This document shows, in pieces, positions 53,297-61,673 of a stretch of DNA of 64,000 nucleotides. The position numbers and the translations under genes were made by a program. Numbering within the stretch: the first letter of the stretch is position 1; each line of letters starts with the position of its first letter. Below the pieces are notes generated by a model that saw only the letters and a program-made list of their open reading frames with translations, was not told where the DNA came from and did no database searches. The stretch is from the NCBI RefSeq assembly GCF_000935045.1, contig NZ_JYKS01000052.1:1-64000 (forward strand), written 5' to 3'. Source of the stretch: Pseudomonas sp. 10-1B (GTDB lineage: Bacteria > Pseudomonadota > Gammaproteobacteria > Pseudomonadales > Pseudomonadaceae).

Positions 53297-53730
53297 CACT
53301 TCTTGTCCTTAGGGTCCTTGCCCATCAGCTCCATCAGCCGCTGGGCAAACTCCGGCGTCGCCTGGCGGGCGCTTTCTGGCACTTCCACGGGTTCGGCCAG
53401 TACATGCAGGGCCTCGATGCTGCCAGGGGTATGGCCGAGCAGGATCTGCTCCTTGCCCACCTGCACCAGCAACAAGCGGTCACGCGGGCCGATGGCGCGG
53501 CTGCCGATGATCTCGATCACCTGCCCGCCTTTCACCGCCACCCCCTGCATGCGCCGCAGCAGCCAGGCCAGGAAGAAGATCAGGCCGACCACCAGCAGCA
53601 GGCCGAAGACCATCTGTGCCAACTGCCCGCCCAGGCTGCCAGGCGCGGCCGCCGGGGCCGCCGCCGGCGTGGCTGCCGCCAGGCAGGCCTGGCTGGCGAG
53701 CAGCGCCGCGAACGCCGCGATGGCGCGCAT
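53296..53730 (-). CDS. fliO: Flagellar protein FliO
   Basis: A 144-residue protein with a signal-like N-terminus (MRAIAAFAALLASQACLAA), one membrane helix (MVFGLLLVVGLIFFLAWLLR) and a cytoplasmic domain with IEIIGSRAIGPRDRLLLVQV, typical of FliO/FliZ. It aids assembly of FliP. The ATG at 53730 follows GAAGGG; a GTG at 53742, directly after the fliN stop, would add four residues. Confidence 0.88.
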   Translation of the reverse strand: MRAIAAFAALLASQACLAAATPAAAPAAAPGSLGGQLAQMVFGLLLVVGLIFFLAWLLRRMQGVAVKGGQVIEIIGSRAIGPRDRLLLVQVGKEQILLGHTPGSIEALHVLAEPVEVPESARQATPEFAQRLMELMGKDPKDKK

Positions 53731-53742
53731 CGAACCCTTCAC

Positions 53743-54210
53743 TCAGCGCAGCTTCTTGATACGTTCGCTGGGGCTGATCACGTCGGTCAGGCGGATGCCG
53801 AACTTCTCGTTGACCACCACCACTTCGCCATGGGCGATCAGCGTGCCGTTGACCAGCACGTCGAGCGGCTCGCCGGCCAGGCGATCGAGCTCGATCACCG
53901 AGCCCTGGTTGAGCTGCAGCAGGTTACGGATGTTGATCTCGGTGCTGCCCACTTCCATGGAAATGTTCACCGGGATATCCAGGATCACATCCAGGTTCGG
54001 GCCTTCGAGACTGACGTTTTCGTTCGGCTTCGGCGAGCTGGCGAACTCTTCCATCGGCAGGCGGCCCGGGCCGCCGGTGCTGGCGGTATCGCCCCCCAGC
54101 AGGGCATCGATGTCGGCCTGGCCAGCTGCGCCGGTTTCTTCCAGTGCCGCGGCCCACTCGTCGGCCAGCGCCTGGTCCTCTGGGGAGGTGATCTCGTTTT
54201 CGTTAGCCAT
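53743..54210 (-). CDS. fliN: Flagellar motor switch protein FliN
   Basis: A 155-residue protein with an acidic N-terminus (QADIDALLGGD resembles the FliM CheY-binding type) and a C-terminal SpoA/SURF domain (ILDIPVNISMEVGSTEINIR, VVVNEKFGIRLTDVI). It builds the C-ring with FliM and FliG. GAGGAAACC precedes the ATG at 54210. Confidence 0.95.
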   Translation of the reverse strand: MANENEITSPEDQALADEWAAALEETGAAGQADIDALLGGDTASTGGPGRLPMEEFASSPKPNENVSLEGPNLDVILDIPVNISMEVGSTEINIRNLLQLNQGSVIELDRLAGEPLDVLVNGTLIAHGEVVVVNEKFGIRLTDVISPSERIKKLR

Positions 54211-54257
54211 GGTTTCCTCGACAGGCATTCAATTCGTTATGAGCGACCGGCACACCG

Positions 54258-55226
54258 TCAGCGGCGTTCGATCGGGTCGATGATCTGCAGCGCCAGGTTG
54301 CCCTTGTGCGAACCCAGGCGCGCCTTGAACGACGGCACGCCGTTGGCGCGCAGCACCAGGTGCTCGGGCAGCTCCACCGGGATCACGTCGCCAGGCTGCA
54401 TGTGCAGGATGTCGCGCAGCTTCAGCTGGCGCCGGGCAACCGTGGCGCTCAGCGGCACGGCCACGTCCAGCACGTCCTCGCGCAGGGCCTTGACCCAGCG
54501 CTCGTCCTGGTCGTCCAGGTCGGACTGGAAGCCAGCATCGAGCATTTCCCGCACTGGCTCGATCATCGAGTACGGCATGGTCACGTGCAGGTCGCCGCCA
54601 CCGCCGTCCAGCTCGATGTGGAAGGTGGACACCACCACCGCCTCGCTGGGGCCGACGATGTTGGCCATGGCCGGGTTGACCTCGGAGTTCATGTACTCGA
54701 AGGTGACCGGCATGATCGCCTGCCAGGCTTCCTTGAGGTCGACGAAGCACTGGTCCAGCACCATGCGCACCACGCGCAGTTCGGTCGGGGTGAACTCGCG
54801 GCCTTCGATCTTGGCGTGGCGACCATCGCCGCCGAAGAAGTTGTCCACCAGCTTGAACACCAGCTTGGCGTCGAGGATGAACAGCGAAGTGCCGCGCAAC
54901 GGCTTGATCTTGACCAGGTTGAGGCTGGTCGGCACGTACAGCGAGTGCACGTATTCGCCGAACTTCATCACCTGCACGCCCCCCACCGCCACGTCGGCGG
55001 AGCGACGCAGCAGGTTGAACATGCTGATACGGGTGTAACGGGCGAAGCGCTCGTTGATCATTTCCAGGGTCGGCATGCGACCCCGCACGATACGGTCCTG
55101 GCTGGTCAGGTCGTAGCTTTTGATGCTGCCAGGCTCGGATTCGCTCTCGGTCTGCACCAGCCCATCGTCGACGCCATGCAGCAGGGCATCGATCTCATCC
55201 TGGGACAGCAGGTCCTGTACGGCCAT
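54258..55226 (-). CDS. fliM: Flagellar motor switch protein FliM
   Basis: A 322-residue FliM: N-terminal CheY-binding motif LLSQDEIDALLHGVDDGL, middle domain (INERFARYTRISMFNLLRRS), and C-terminal SpoA domain (ILHMQPGDVIPVELPEHLVL). It receives the CheY-P signal in the C-ring. The start is 9 bp after fliL. Confidence 0.95.
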   Translation of the reverse strand: MAVQDLLSQDEIDALLHGVDDGLVQTESESEPGSIKSYDLTSQDRIVRGRMPTLEMINERFARYTRISMFNLLRRSADVAVGGVQVMKFGEYVHSLYVPTSLNLVKIKPLRGTSLFILDAKLVFKLVDNFFGGDGRHAKIEGREFTPTELRVVRMVLDQCFVDLKEAWQAIMPVTFEYMNSEVNPAMANIVGPSEAVVVSTFHIELDGGGGDLHVTMPYSMIEPVREMLDAGFQSDLDDQDERWVKALREDVLDVAVPLSATVARRQLKLRDILHMQPGDVIPVELPEHLVLRANGVPSFKARLGSHKGNLALQIIDPIERR

Positions 55227-55235
55227 TGCGGACTC

Positions 55236-55733
55236 CTACTGCAATACGAAATTGGTGAACAGCAACTGGTCGATGACCGGCTTGCCGACTTCCTTCTGCG
55301 CCACTTCCTGGACCACCGCGGTGGCCTTCTGGCGCAGCATCTCCTGCCCTACCGCGCTGCTGGCCAGGGTGTCGAAGCCTTGCCCGGAGAACATCATCAC
55401 CAGGTTGTTGCGGATCACCGGCATGTGCACCTTGAGCGCATCCAGGTCGGCCTGGTTGCGCGCTTGCAGGGTGATGCTCACCTGCATGTAGCGCTGGCGG
55501 CCGTTCTGATTGAAGTTGACCACGAAGGCCGGGGTCAGCGCCTCGTAGATGGCCGCAGGCTTGGCGTTGCCGGCCGCAGGTTCGGCGGCCGAGGCTGGCT
55601 CGCTCTTGTGCATGATGAACCAGGTAGCGCCCACCGAAAGGCCGACCGCCAGCAACAGGCCCACTACCGCCAGCAGGATCAGCTTGAGTTTGCCTTTAGT
55701 GGCGGGGTCTTTGACTGCTTCGCTCTTCGCCAT
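55236..55733 (-). CDS. fliL: Flagellar basal body-associated protein FliL
   Basis: A 165-residue protein with one N-terminal helix (LILLAVVGLLLAVGLSVGAT) and a periplasmic domain ending in VGKPVIDQLLFTNFVLQ, the FliL signature. It supports stator function. It is the first gene of the fliLMNOPQR-flhB run and follows a strong sigma-54 box. Confidence 0.94.
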   Translation of the reverse strand: MAKSEAVKDPATKGKLKLILLAVVGLLLAVGLSVGATWFIMHKSEPASAAEPAAGNAKPAAIYEALTPAFVVNFNQNGRQRYMQVSITLQARNQADLDALKVHMPVIRNNLVMMFSGQGFDTLASSAVGQEMLRQKATAVVQEVAQKEVGKPVIDQLLFTNFVLQ

Positions 55734-55783
55734 GCCAATAATCCGTCGTCCATCGGGGGTTCAAGGGAGGATGACGTGGCTTG

Positions 55784-55799
55784 AGCAAGTGTTATGCCA
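55784..55799 (-). promoter_or_regulatory. Sigma-54 promoter candidate of fliL operon
   Basis: On the - strand, TGGCATAACACTTGCT is a near-consensus sigma-54 box (TGGCA and TTGCT, GG to GC spacing 10). The start would be near 55773, 40 bp before the fliL ATG. Confidence 0.85.
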
Positions 55800-55841
55800 G
55801 ATTATTCAGAAGCTCGGTTTCAGCAGGATTTGCGGTGCTGT

Positions 55842-55940
55842 CTTCTTCGCGGGCATGCCCGCTCCCACAGGTACTGCACAGGTTTCGAAATCGATGAAAT
55901 CCCTGTGGGAGCGGGCGAGCCCGCGAAGAGGCCGGAACAG
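55842..55940. repeat. REP pair with unlike cores (GGGCATGCCC / GGGCGAGCCC)
   Basis: Inverted REP copies between fliK and fliL. The left core is CGCGGGCATGCCCGC and the right core GCGGGCGAGCCCGC, so the two arms come from different variants, unlike the other pairs in the window. Confidence 0.85.
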
Positions 55941-55951
55941 GCAACCCGTTA

Positions 55952-57205
55952 TCAGGCGTAGTAATCAACCGCACTGTCGCCGACAACCACCTGATGCTCC
56001 ACAGGCCGGGCGCTATCGACAACCTCGCCACCACCCTGCTCGGCCCGCCGCGCCGCCACCCCGGACAGATTGCTGCCCTGCGCCTGCCCCTGCTGCTGTT
56101 GTTGCCCGCGCGACTGGTCGGCCACGTTGACATCCGGCTGCGCCAGCCCCTGCTGGGCGAACAGCTCGCGCAGGCGGTGCAGCTGGCTGTCGAGGGTGTC
56201 GCGCACACCGGCGTGGCCGCTGATGAAGGTAACCTGGGTGGCCTGGTCCGCCGCAACATTGACGCGAATGTCCAGGCGGCCCAGCTCTGCCGGCTCCAGC
56301 TGGATATCCGCCGACTTCAGGTTCTGGCTGGACAGGTACATGACCCGGTTGACCAGGCCCTCGGCCCAGGCGTTCTGGTTCATCGGCAACGGCTGGTGCA
56401 ACGGGCTGGCGGCGTTGGCGGTCTTGGCCGTGGCGGCCTGGGTCAGGCTGGCCAGGCGGTTGGCGAAATCATCGATGCGCGTGTCGCTGCTGGCGCTCTT
56501 GGTGTCCTTCAGGCCATCTTCGAGCAAGGCGCCGAAGGCCTTGTCTCCGGGCTCACCGCTTTCGCCTTCGGCATTCTCGAGCAGATTCGCCAAGGTATTG
56601 ACGGCTGCCTGGCCATCCTCGCGCTGGAGCTGGGAAGGGTCAAGCGCATGCGCCGAGCTGCCACCCTTGGCTTGGGCACTGTGCTCCAGCGCCAGGCGCA
56701 AGGTCGGCAGGTTGGCCAACGGGTCGGCATCAGGGTCGAAGGCTTCTTCGGCCACCGACTCCTCAGGCAGGGTTGCCGTAACCTGCGCCTGCGCCGTGGC
56801 GGCCTGCAGCACCGGTGCCACCGCCTCGGCCTGGGCCTGGATCAGCTGCGCGCCAGGCTGGGCATCGGTGACCTGGCCAGCCACCAGGCTGGCATCACGC
56901 AGGCCGGTATCGGCCTGGGCTGAGTCGTCGGCTGGCAATTTGTTGCCGTCATCGGCAACTGCACTGCTGTCGGCGGGGTTTTTCTTGCCGCCCGCTGCCG
57001 CTTCAGGCTTGTCCTTGGGCTTGGCCTGGGCGACCTTGTCGTCCTGCGCAGCGGCCTTGTCGCGCCCCTGCCTGGCCATCACCTGGCCAAAGCCATCGCC
57101 CTTGTCGCCCAGCGCCTGCAGCGGTTTATCCACCTGCACGGCGGCCGAACGCGAAGCGTTGGCAAGGGCGTTGGCTTGCAACAATGGGTTAGGTGCGACA
57201 GGCAT
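55952..57205 (-). CDS. fliK: Flagellar hook-length control protein FliK
   Basis: A 417-residue protein with a low-complexity N-terminal two-thirds (Ala/Asp/Lys/Gln) and a C-terminal hook domain (MYLSSQNLKSADIQLEPAEL, GRLDIRVNVAADQATQVTFI, LREL and a Gln-rich tail). It measures hook length and triggers the FlhB switch. A sigma-54 box lies 48 bp upstream. Confidence 0.93.
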   Translation of the reverse strand: MPVAPNPLLQANALANASRSAAVQVDKPLQALGDKGDGFGQVMARQGRDKAAAQDDKVAQAKPKDKPEAAAGGKKNPADSSAVADDGNKLPADDSAQADTGLRDASLVAGQVTDAQPGAQLIQAQAEAVAPVLQAATAQAQVTATLPEESVAEEAFDPDADPLANLPTLRLALEHSAQAKGGSSAHALDPSQLQREDGQAAVNTLANLLENAEGESGEPGDKAFGALLEDGLKDTKSASSDTRIDDFANRLASLTQAATAKTANAASPLHQPLPMNQNAWAEGLVNRVMYLSSQNLKSADIQLEPAELGRLDIRVNVAADQATQVTFISGHAGVRDTLDSQLHRLRELFAQQGLAQPDVNVADQSRGQQQQQGQAQGSNLSGVAARRAEQGGGEVVDSARPVEHQVVVGDSAVDYYA

Positions 57206-57253
57206 TGAGCGATCTCCGCGCCAGAAACAAAAAAATCATCTGGCCAGAAACAG

Positions 57254-57268
57254 GCAAGACTCGCGCCA
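57254..57268 (-). promoter_or_regulatory. Sigma-54 promoter candidate of fliK
   Basis: On the - strand, TGGCGCGAGTCTTGC has GG-N10-GC with TTGC at -12, about 38 bp between the expected start and the fliK ATG. It sits between hptB and fliK, so fliK can be transcribed separately. Confidence 0.75.
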
Positions 57269-57277
57269 AGTCACCTG

Positions 57278-57625
57278 TCAGCCTGCAGAAATACGTTGTT
57301 GCTCGCCGCGGTAGAAGCGCTGCACTTCGATGAATTCCTGGTCGATGCGGTTGATCAGGTCTTCGATGCCATACAGCGGGGGCCGCCGCGCGCGCTCTTC
57401 CAGCTGCTGGCACAGACTGGCCAACGTCACCGCGCCCATGTTGCTGCTACTGCCCTTGAAACTGTGGGCAGCCGAGCCGAGCTCTGCGGCGCTCCTGGCC
57501 GCGTGCAACTGGCCCAGGCGCCGCTCGGAGTCGTCCAGGAAGGTCTGCACCAACTGCAGGTAGCCATCCTCCATGACTTCACGCAGGTCACTGAGTACCT
57601 TGTGGTCAATATGCATGTCGGTCAC
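57278..57625 (-). CDS. hptB: Histidine phosphotransfer protein HptB
   Basis: A 115-residue Hpt domain with phospho-His54 in AAHSFKGSSSNMGA. In P. aeruginosa HptB passes phosphate from several hybrid kinases to HsbR, controlling motility and biofilm. It starts at a GTG eight bases after AAGGAG. It follows hsbR and precedes fliK. Confidence 0.92.
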   Translation of the reverse strand: MTDMHIDHKVLSDLREVMEDGYLQLVQTFLDDSERRLGQLHAARSAAELGSAAHSFKGSSSNMGAVTLASLCQQLEERARRPPLYGIEDLINRIDQEFIEVQRFYRGEQQRISAG

Positions 57626-57673
57626 TTGCTCACTCCTTGATCAAGCCAGATTATGCCCGAGCCAACCCGTGGC

Positions 57674-59377
57674 TCACCATACGAACTCCACCTGCGCGCA
57701 ACGGCCGCCCTCACTCCACAGCGCGTTGCTGGCCAGCCGCCGCACCAGGTTCAGGCCGCGCCCGCTCAGGCCCTGCTCCAGCGAAGGCCGCGACAACACC
57801 TGCTGCACATCGAAGCCTGCGCCGCTGTCGCGAACCTCGATCATCAGACGCCCGCCACCGGCATGCGGTTCAACCTTGAAGTCGATGCGCACGAAACCGT
57901 CTGTCAGCGAACCCAGGCGCCGGGCGCGCTCCTGATAATAGTCGGCAAAGCCCTGCACATCGCGCTTGAGCTGCGAATCCAGGCCCAGCACGCCATGTTC
58001 CAGGGCGTTGGAATACAGCTCGCTGAGCACACTGTGCAGGTTGCCGGTGCATGCGCGCAGGCCGTGGATTTCCTGCAATAACTGCACCAGGTACGGCACC
58101 GGGTTGAAGCGTTTCAGGCTTTCCCCGCGCACCTCGAACTGCAACGACCAATCCAGCGGGCTGGAGCGCCCGCTATCAGAGTAGATCATTGGCGCCGGCA
58201 CCCGCTCCTCAGCGCTGAACATGCGGATGTCGCACAGGCTGATGTCATCGCGCGGGCGCCCACCGAAGCGCTCCAGCGCCTGCATCACTTCGTCGAACAG
58301 CCGCGCCGGGTCGCGGTTGTCGGCCAGCACTGCGCGCAGACGCCGGACGCCGAACAGGCGCTCCTGGTCGTCGGCGGTGTCGAGCACGCCGTCCGACAGC
58401 AACAGCAGGCGCTCGCCCGGCGCCAGCGGCAGCACTTCGGTGCTGTCATCGAAACGCTCGGGGGCCAGGATACCCAGCGGCAGGTGCCGCGAACTCAGCG
58501 TAGACAGCACCTGGCCGCCCGCCGACAGGCGATAGCCATCGGGCATGCCGCCGTTCCACACTTCCACCGTACCGCGCTGCATGCTGAGGTTGAGCAGCAG
58601 CGCGCAGCAGAACATGTCCACCGGCAGGATGCGTTTGAGCTTGGCATTCATCTCGCGCAGGATCTGCGCCATGCCGTAGCCCTTGGCCGTCATGCCGTAG
58701 AACACCTCGGCCAGCGGCATGGCTCCCACCGCTGCGGGCAGGCCGTGGCCGGTGAAGTCGCCGAGCAGCACCCGCATGTCGCCAGCCGGGGTGAACGCGG
58801 CCAGCATCAGGTCGCCATTGAACAGCGCATAGGGCGATTGCAGGTAGCGGATGTTGGGCGCGCCCAGGCAGCCGGAATGGGCCACCCTGTCGAACACCGC
58901 CTTGGCCACCCGCTGTTCGTTGAGCAGGTGGTGGTGGTGCCGGGTAATCTGGTCGCGTTGCTGCAGCACGGTAGCCTGCAGCCGGCGCAGGCGGTCCATG
59001 GCGCGGATCTTGGCGCCGAGGATCACCGCACTATAAGGCTTGGCCATGAAATCATCGCCGCCGGCCTCCAGGCAGCGCACCAGGCCTTCTTCCTCGTTCA
59101 GCGAAGTCAGGAAAATGATCGGCACCAGCGCCTCGCCGGCCAGAGCCTTGATCTGCCGCGCCGCCTCGAAGCCGTCCATCACCGGCATCAGCGCATCCAG
59201 CAACACCAGCTGCGGGCGGCGCTCGACGAACAGCGCCACCGCTTGCGCGCCGTTTTCTGCGGTGAATACCTGATGGCCCTGGCGACGGACGATCTGCGCC
59301 AACAGCAGGCGATCGGCGGCACCGTCTTCGGCGACCAGCACGGTCAACGCCTGCTCGGGTGGCATGTTGGCGCTCAA
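57674..59377 (-). CDS. hsbR: Response regulator with PP2C phosphatase and kinase domains (HsbR)
   Basis: A 567-residue protein: receiver domain (LVAEDGAADRLLLAQIVRR; phospho-Asp61 in LVLLDALMPVMDGF; Lys in FMAKPYS), a PP2C/SpoIIE-like phosphatase domain (about 180-380, with GDFTGHGLPAAVGAMPLAE and LLSDGVLDTADDQE) and a C-terminal HATPase/anti-sigma kinase domain (LYSNALEHGVLGLD; DSGAGFDV). In P. aeruginosa HsbR controls the phosphorylation of HsbA. It overlaps hsbA by 4 bases. Confidence 0.92.
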   Translation of the reverse strand: MSANMPPEQALTVLVAEDGAADRLLLAQIVRRQGHQVFTAENGAQAVALFVERRPQLVLLDALMPVMDGFEAARQIKALAGEALVPIIFLTSLNEEEGLVRCLEAGGDDFMAKPYSAVILGAKIRAMDRLRRLQATVLQQRDQITRHHHHLLNEQRVAKAVFDRVAHSGCLGAPNIRYLQSPYALFNGDLMLAAFTPAGDMRVLLGDFTGHGLPAAVGAMPLAEVFYGMTAKGYGMAQILREMNAKLKRILPVDMFCCALLLNLSMQRGTVEVWNGGMPDGYRLSAGGQVLSTLSSRHLPLGILAPERFDDSTEVLPLAPGERLLLLSDGVLDTADDQERLFGVRRLRAVLADNRDPARLFDEVMQALERFGGRPRDDISLCDIRMFSAEERVPAPMIYSDSGRSSPLDWSLQFEVRGESLKRFNPVPYLVQLLQEIHGLRACTGNLHSVLSELYSNALEHGVLGLDSQLKRDVQGFADYYQERARRLGSLTDGFVRIDFKVEPHAGGGRLMIEVRDSGAGFDVQQVLSRPSLEQGLSGRGLNLVRRLASNALWSEGGRCAQVEFVW

Positions 59378-59679
59378 CTGATATCGAAGAGTTTTTCGAA
59401 ATTGGAAATGGCGAGGATCTTGCGCACGTCGGAACTGGCATGCACCACGCGCACATCCGACTCATCGCCGCCCGCGTGGTCACGCAGCAACAGCAGCATG
59501 CCGAGCGCGGAACTGTCGAGGTAGGTGGTGTCCTTCAGGTCGACGACCACCGAATCTGGCCGGCTGGACTGGCGTTCGTAGGCGTCACGAAATTCCTGAT
59601 GCTTGCCGAAATCGAAGCGCCCCTTGATCTTGATCGTCAGCTTTTTCCCGTCCTGCGAAAAAACAGTCTCGACTGCCAT
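59374..59679 (-). CDS. hsbA: STAS-domain anti-sigma factor antagonist HsbA
   Basis: A 101-residue STAS protein with the partner-switch serine in DTTYLDSSALGMLLLLRDH (Ser56/Ser57). In P. aeruginosa unphosphorylated HsbA binds FlgM and phosphorylated HsbA acts on HsbD to favour biofilm. The ATG at 59679 has AAGGA upstream. It starts the hsbA-hsbR-hptB module inside the flagellar series. Confidence 0.92.
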   Translation of the reverse strand: MAVETVFSQDGKKLTIKIKGRFDFGKHQEFRDAYERQSSRPDSVVVDLKDTTYLDSSALGMLLLLRDHAGGDESDVRVVHASSDVRKILAISNFEKLFDIS

Positions 59680-59777
59680 GCTAGCGATTCCTTCGATGAT
59701 GGCGAATACAGCTTCTTGAAGGTTTAGCAGGCGATGGCATGGGAGGCAAGAACACGGCGCCCACATGCAGCGCGAAC

Positions 59778-59846
59778 TCCTGTGGGAGCTGGCTTGCCGG
59801 CGATGAGGCCAGTCCAGGCAATACAAGACAGTTGCTCCCACAAGGG
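59778..59846. repeat. REP unit and half-copy
   Basis: A full REP unit (CTGTGGGAGCTGGCTTGCCG) is followed by only the end of an inverted partner (GTTGCTCCCACAAGG), so the pair looks decayed. It separates fliJ from hsbA. Confidence 0.7.
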
Positions 59847-59858
59847 GCCAATACAGAT

Positions 59859-60311
59859 TCAAAAATGGTTTTGCCGCGGCAGGCGCTGGGACAGCTCGTC
59901 CAGCAGGCGCTGCTCGCGCTTGTCTTCGGCACGCCGGGCTTCATCCATGTATCGCTGCACCAGCTTGCGCAAGCCCTCCACCCGGGCATAGGCCTGCTGC
60001 CAGGTACCACGGGCGTTATTGAGGTTGTTCTGGTGCCAGACCAGGCTCTGGCGCTGCTGGGTCATCGCCGTTTCCAGCTGCCCGAGGAAGCGCTGGTAAT
60101 TGACCAGCCAGCTACCGTTCACCCCCTGTCCGCCGCGGTTGATCCACTGCAACTGGTAATCCTCGCGAAAGCGCTCCAGCTCGGCCAGCTTGGCCTGGGC
60201 CGTGGCCACCTGCTGCTGGAAATGCCCAAGGCGCTGGGCCGCCTTGCGCTCGGCCTCTTCGGCCATGTCCACCACCGGCGCCAGGCGCGCGGCACGTCCG
60301 GGTAGCGCCAT
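59859..60311 (-). CDS. fliJ: Flagellar export chaperone FliJ
   Basis: A 150-residue, highly charged, all-helical coiled-coil protein, the FliJ profile. It links the FliI ATPase to FlhA. The start lies 6 bp after the fliI stop. Confidence 0.9.
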   Translation of the reverse strand: MALPGRAARLAPVVDMAEEAERKAAQRLGHFQQQVATAQAKLAELERFREDYQLQWINRGGQGVNGSWLVNYQRFLGQLETAMTQQRQSLVWHQNNLNNARGTWQQAYARVEGLRKLVQRYMDEARRAEDKREQRLLDELSQRLPRQNHF

Positions 60312-60317
60312 GGCCTA

Positions 60318-61673
60318 TCAACCTGCCGGGGGCGTGAAGATCGCCCCCAGCTGTTCGCGGCTTTGCGCCATGCCCACGTTCTCGCGCAGGCCCTGGCGCA
60401 GAAACTCCACCAGTTTCGATTGCAAGGCGATGGCCAGGTCGGTCTCCGGGTCGCCGCCGGCCACATAGGCACCCACGCTGATCAGGTCGCGGCTTTGCGA
60501 CAGGCGCGACCACAGCTGCTTGAACTTCTGTGCCTGGCGCAAATGATCGGCATCGACCACCTGGGGCATGACCCGGCTGATCGAAGCTTCGATGTCGATG
60601 GCCGGGTAATGGCCTTCCTCGGCCAGCCGGCGCGACAGCACGAAGTGACCGTCAAGTACACCGCGCGCCGAGTCGGCGATCGGGTCCTGCTGGTCGTCGC
60701 CTTCGGACAGCACGGTGTAGAACGCGGTGATCGAACCGCCGCCCGGCTCGCCGTTGCCCGCGCGCTCCACCAGCTTGGGCAGCTTGGCGAATACCGATGG
60801 CGGGTAACCCCGGGTTGCCGGCGGCTCGCCGATGGCCAGGGCAATCTCCCGCTGGGCCTGGGCGAAACGGGTCAGCGAGTCCATCAGCAACAGCACGTTC
60901 TTGCCCTTGTCGCGGAAGTACTCGGCAATGCGCGTGCAATACATGGCAGCGCGCAGGCGCATCAATGGCGCGTCGTCCGCGGGCGAGGCCACCACCACCG
61001 AGCGCTTGAGCCCCTCTTCACCGAGGATATGCTCGATGAACTCCTTCACCTCGCGGCCCCGCTCACCAATCAGGCCAACCACGATGATTTCGGCTTCGGT
61101 GAAGCGGGTCATCATGCCCAGCAACACCGATTTACCCACGCCGGTACCGGCAAACAGGCCCAGGCGCTGGCCGCGACCCACGGTCAGCAGGCCATTGATA
61201 CTGCGGATACCCACGTCCAGCGGCTTGCTGATGGGGTCGCGGTTGAGCGGGTTGATCACCGGGCCGTCCATCGGCACCCAGTCCTCGGCCTTCATCCCGC
61301 CTTTGCCATCCAGGGCACGGCCGGCACCGTCGAGCACCCGGCCGAGCATGCTCATGCCCATGGGCAGGCGGCCGCCGTCATCCAGCGGCACCACCCGGGC
61401 GCCCGGGGCGATGCCGACGATGCTGCCGACCGGCATGAGGAACACCTTGGGCCCGGCAAAGCCCATCACTTCGGCTTCGACCTGCACCGGGTGGTAGCTG
61501 TCGTCGTTGATCACCAGGCAGCGGCTGCCCACTGCCGCGCGCAGGCCTTCGGCTTCCAGGGTGAGGCCGACCATGCGCAGCAGGCGGCCTTCGACGATGG
61601 GCTGGGCCGGCAGTTCGATGGCCTCGGCATAGCTACCGAGGCGCTTGCCGAAACTGGTGCGCTTAAGGTGCAT
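60318..61673 (-). CDS. fliI: Flagellum-specific ATPase FliI
   Basis: A 451-residue ATPase related to F1 beta: Walker A GLFAGTGVGKSVL (172-184), VVGLIGERGREVKEFI, Walker B VLLLMDSLTRFAQAQREIAL, and GSITAFYTVLSEGDD. It energises export of flagellar proteins. It overlaps fliH by 11 bases. Confidence 0.96.
   Translation of the reverse strand: MHLKRTSFGKRLGSYAEAIELPAQPIVEGRLLRMVGLTLEAEGLRAAVGSRCLVINDDSYHPVQVEAEVMGFAGPKVFLMPVGSIVGIAPGARVVPLDDGGRLPMGMSMLGRVLDGAGRALDGKGGMKAEDWVPMDGPVINPLNRDPISKPLDVGIRSINGLLTVGRGQRLGLFAGTGVGKSVLLGMMTRFTEAEIIVVGLIGERGREVKEFIEHILGEEGLKRSVVVASPADDAPLMRLRAAMYCTRIAEYFRDKGKNVLLLMDSLTRFAQAQREIALAIGEPPATRGYPPSVFAKLPKLVERAGNGEPGGGSITAFYTVLSEGDDQQDPIADSARGVLDGHFVLSRRLAEEGHYPAIDIEASISRVMPQVVDADHLRQAQKFKQLWSRLSQSRDLISVGAYVAGGDPETDLAIALQSKLVEFLRQGLRENVGMAQSREQLGAIFTPPAG

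Noticed and set aside
84..59846. REP arrays read as CRISPR or IS ends
   Set aside because: Copies are in inverted pairs at scattered intergenic sites, with no regular spacers, cas genes, transposase or target duplications.
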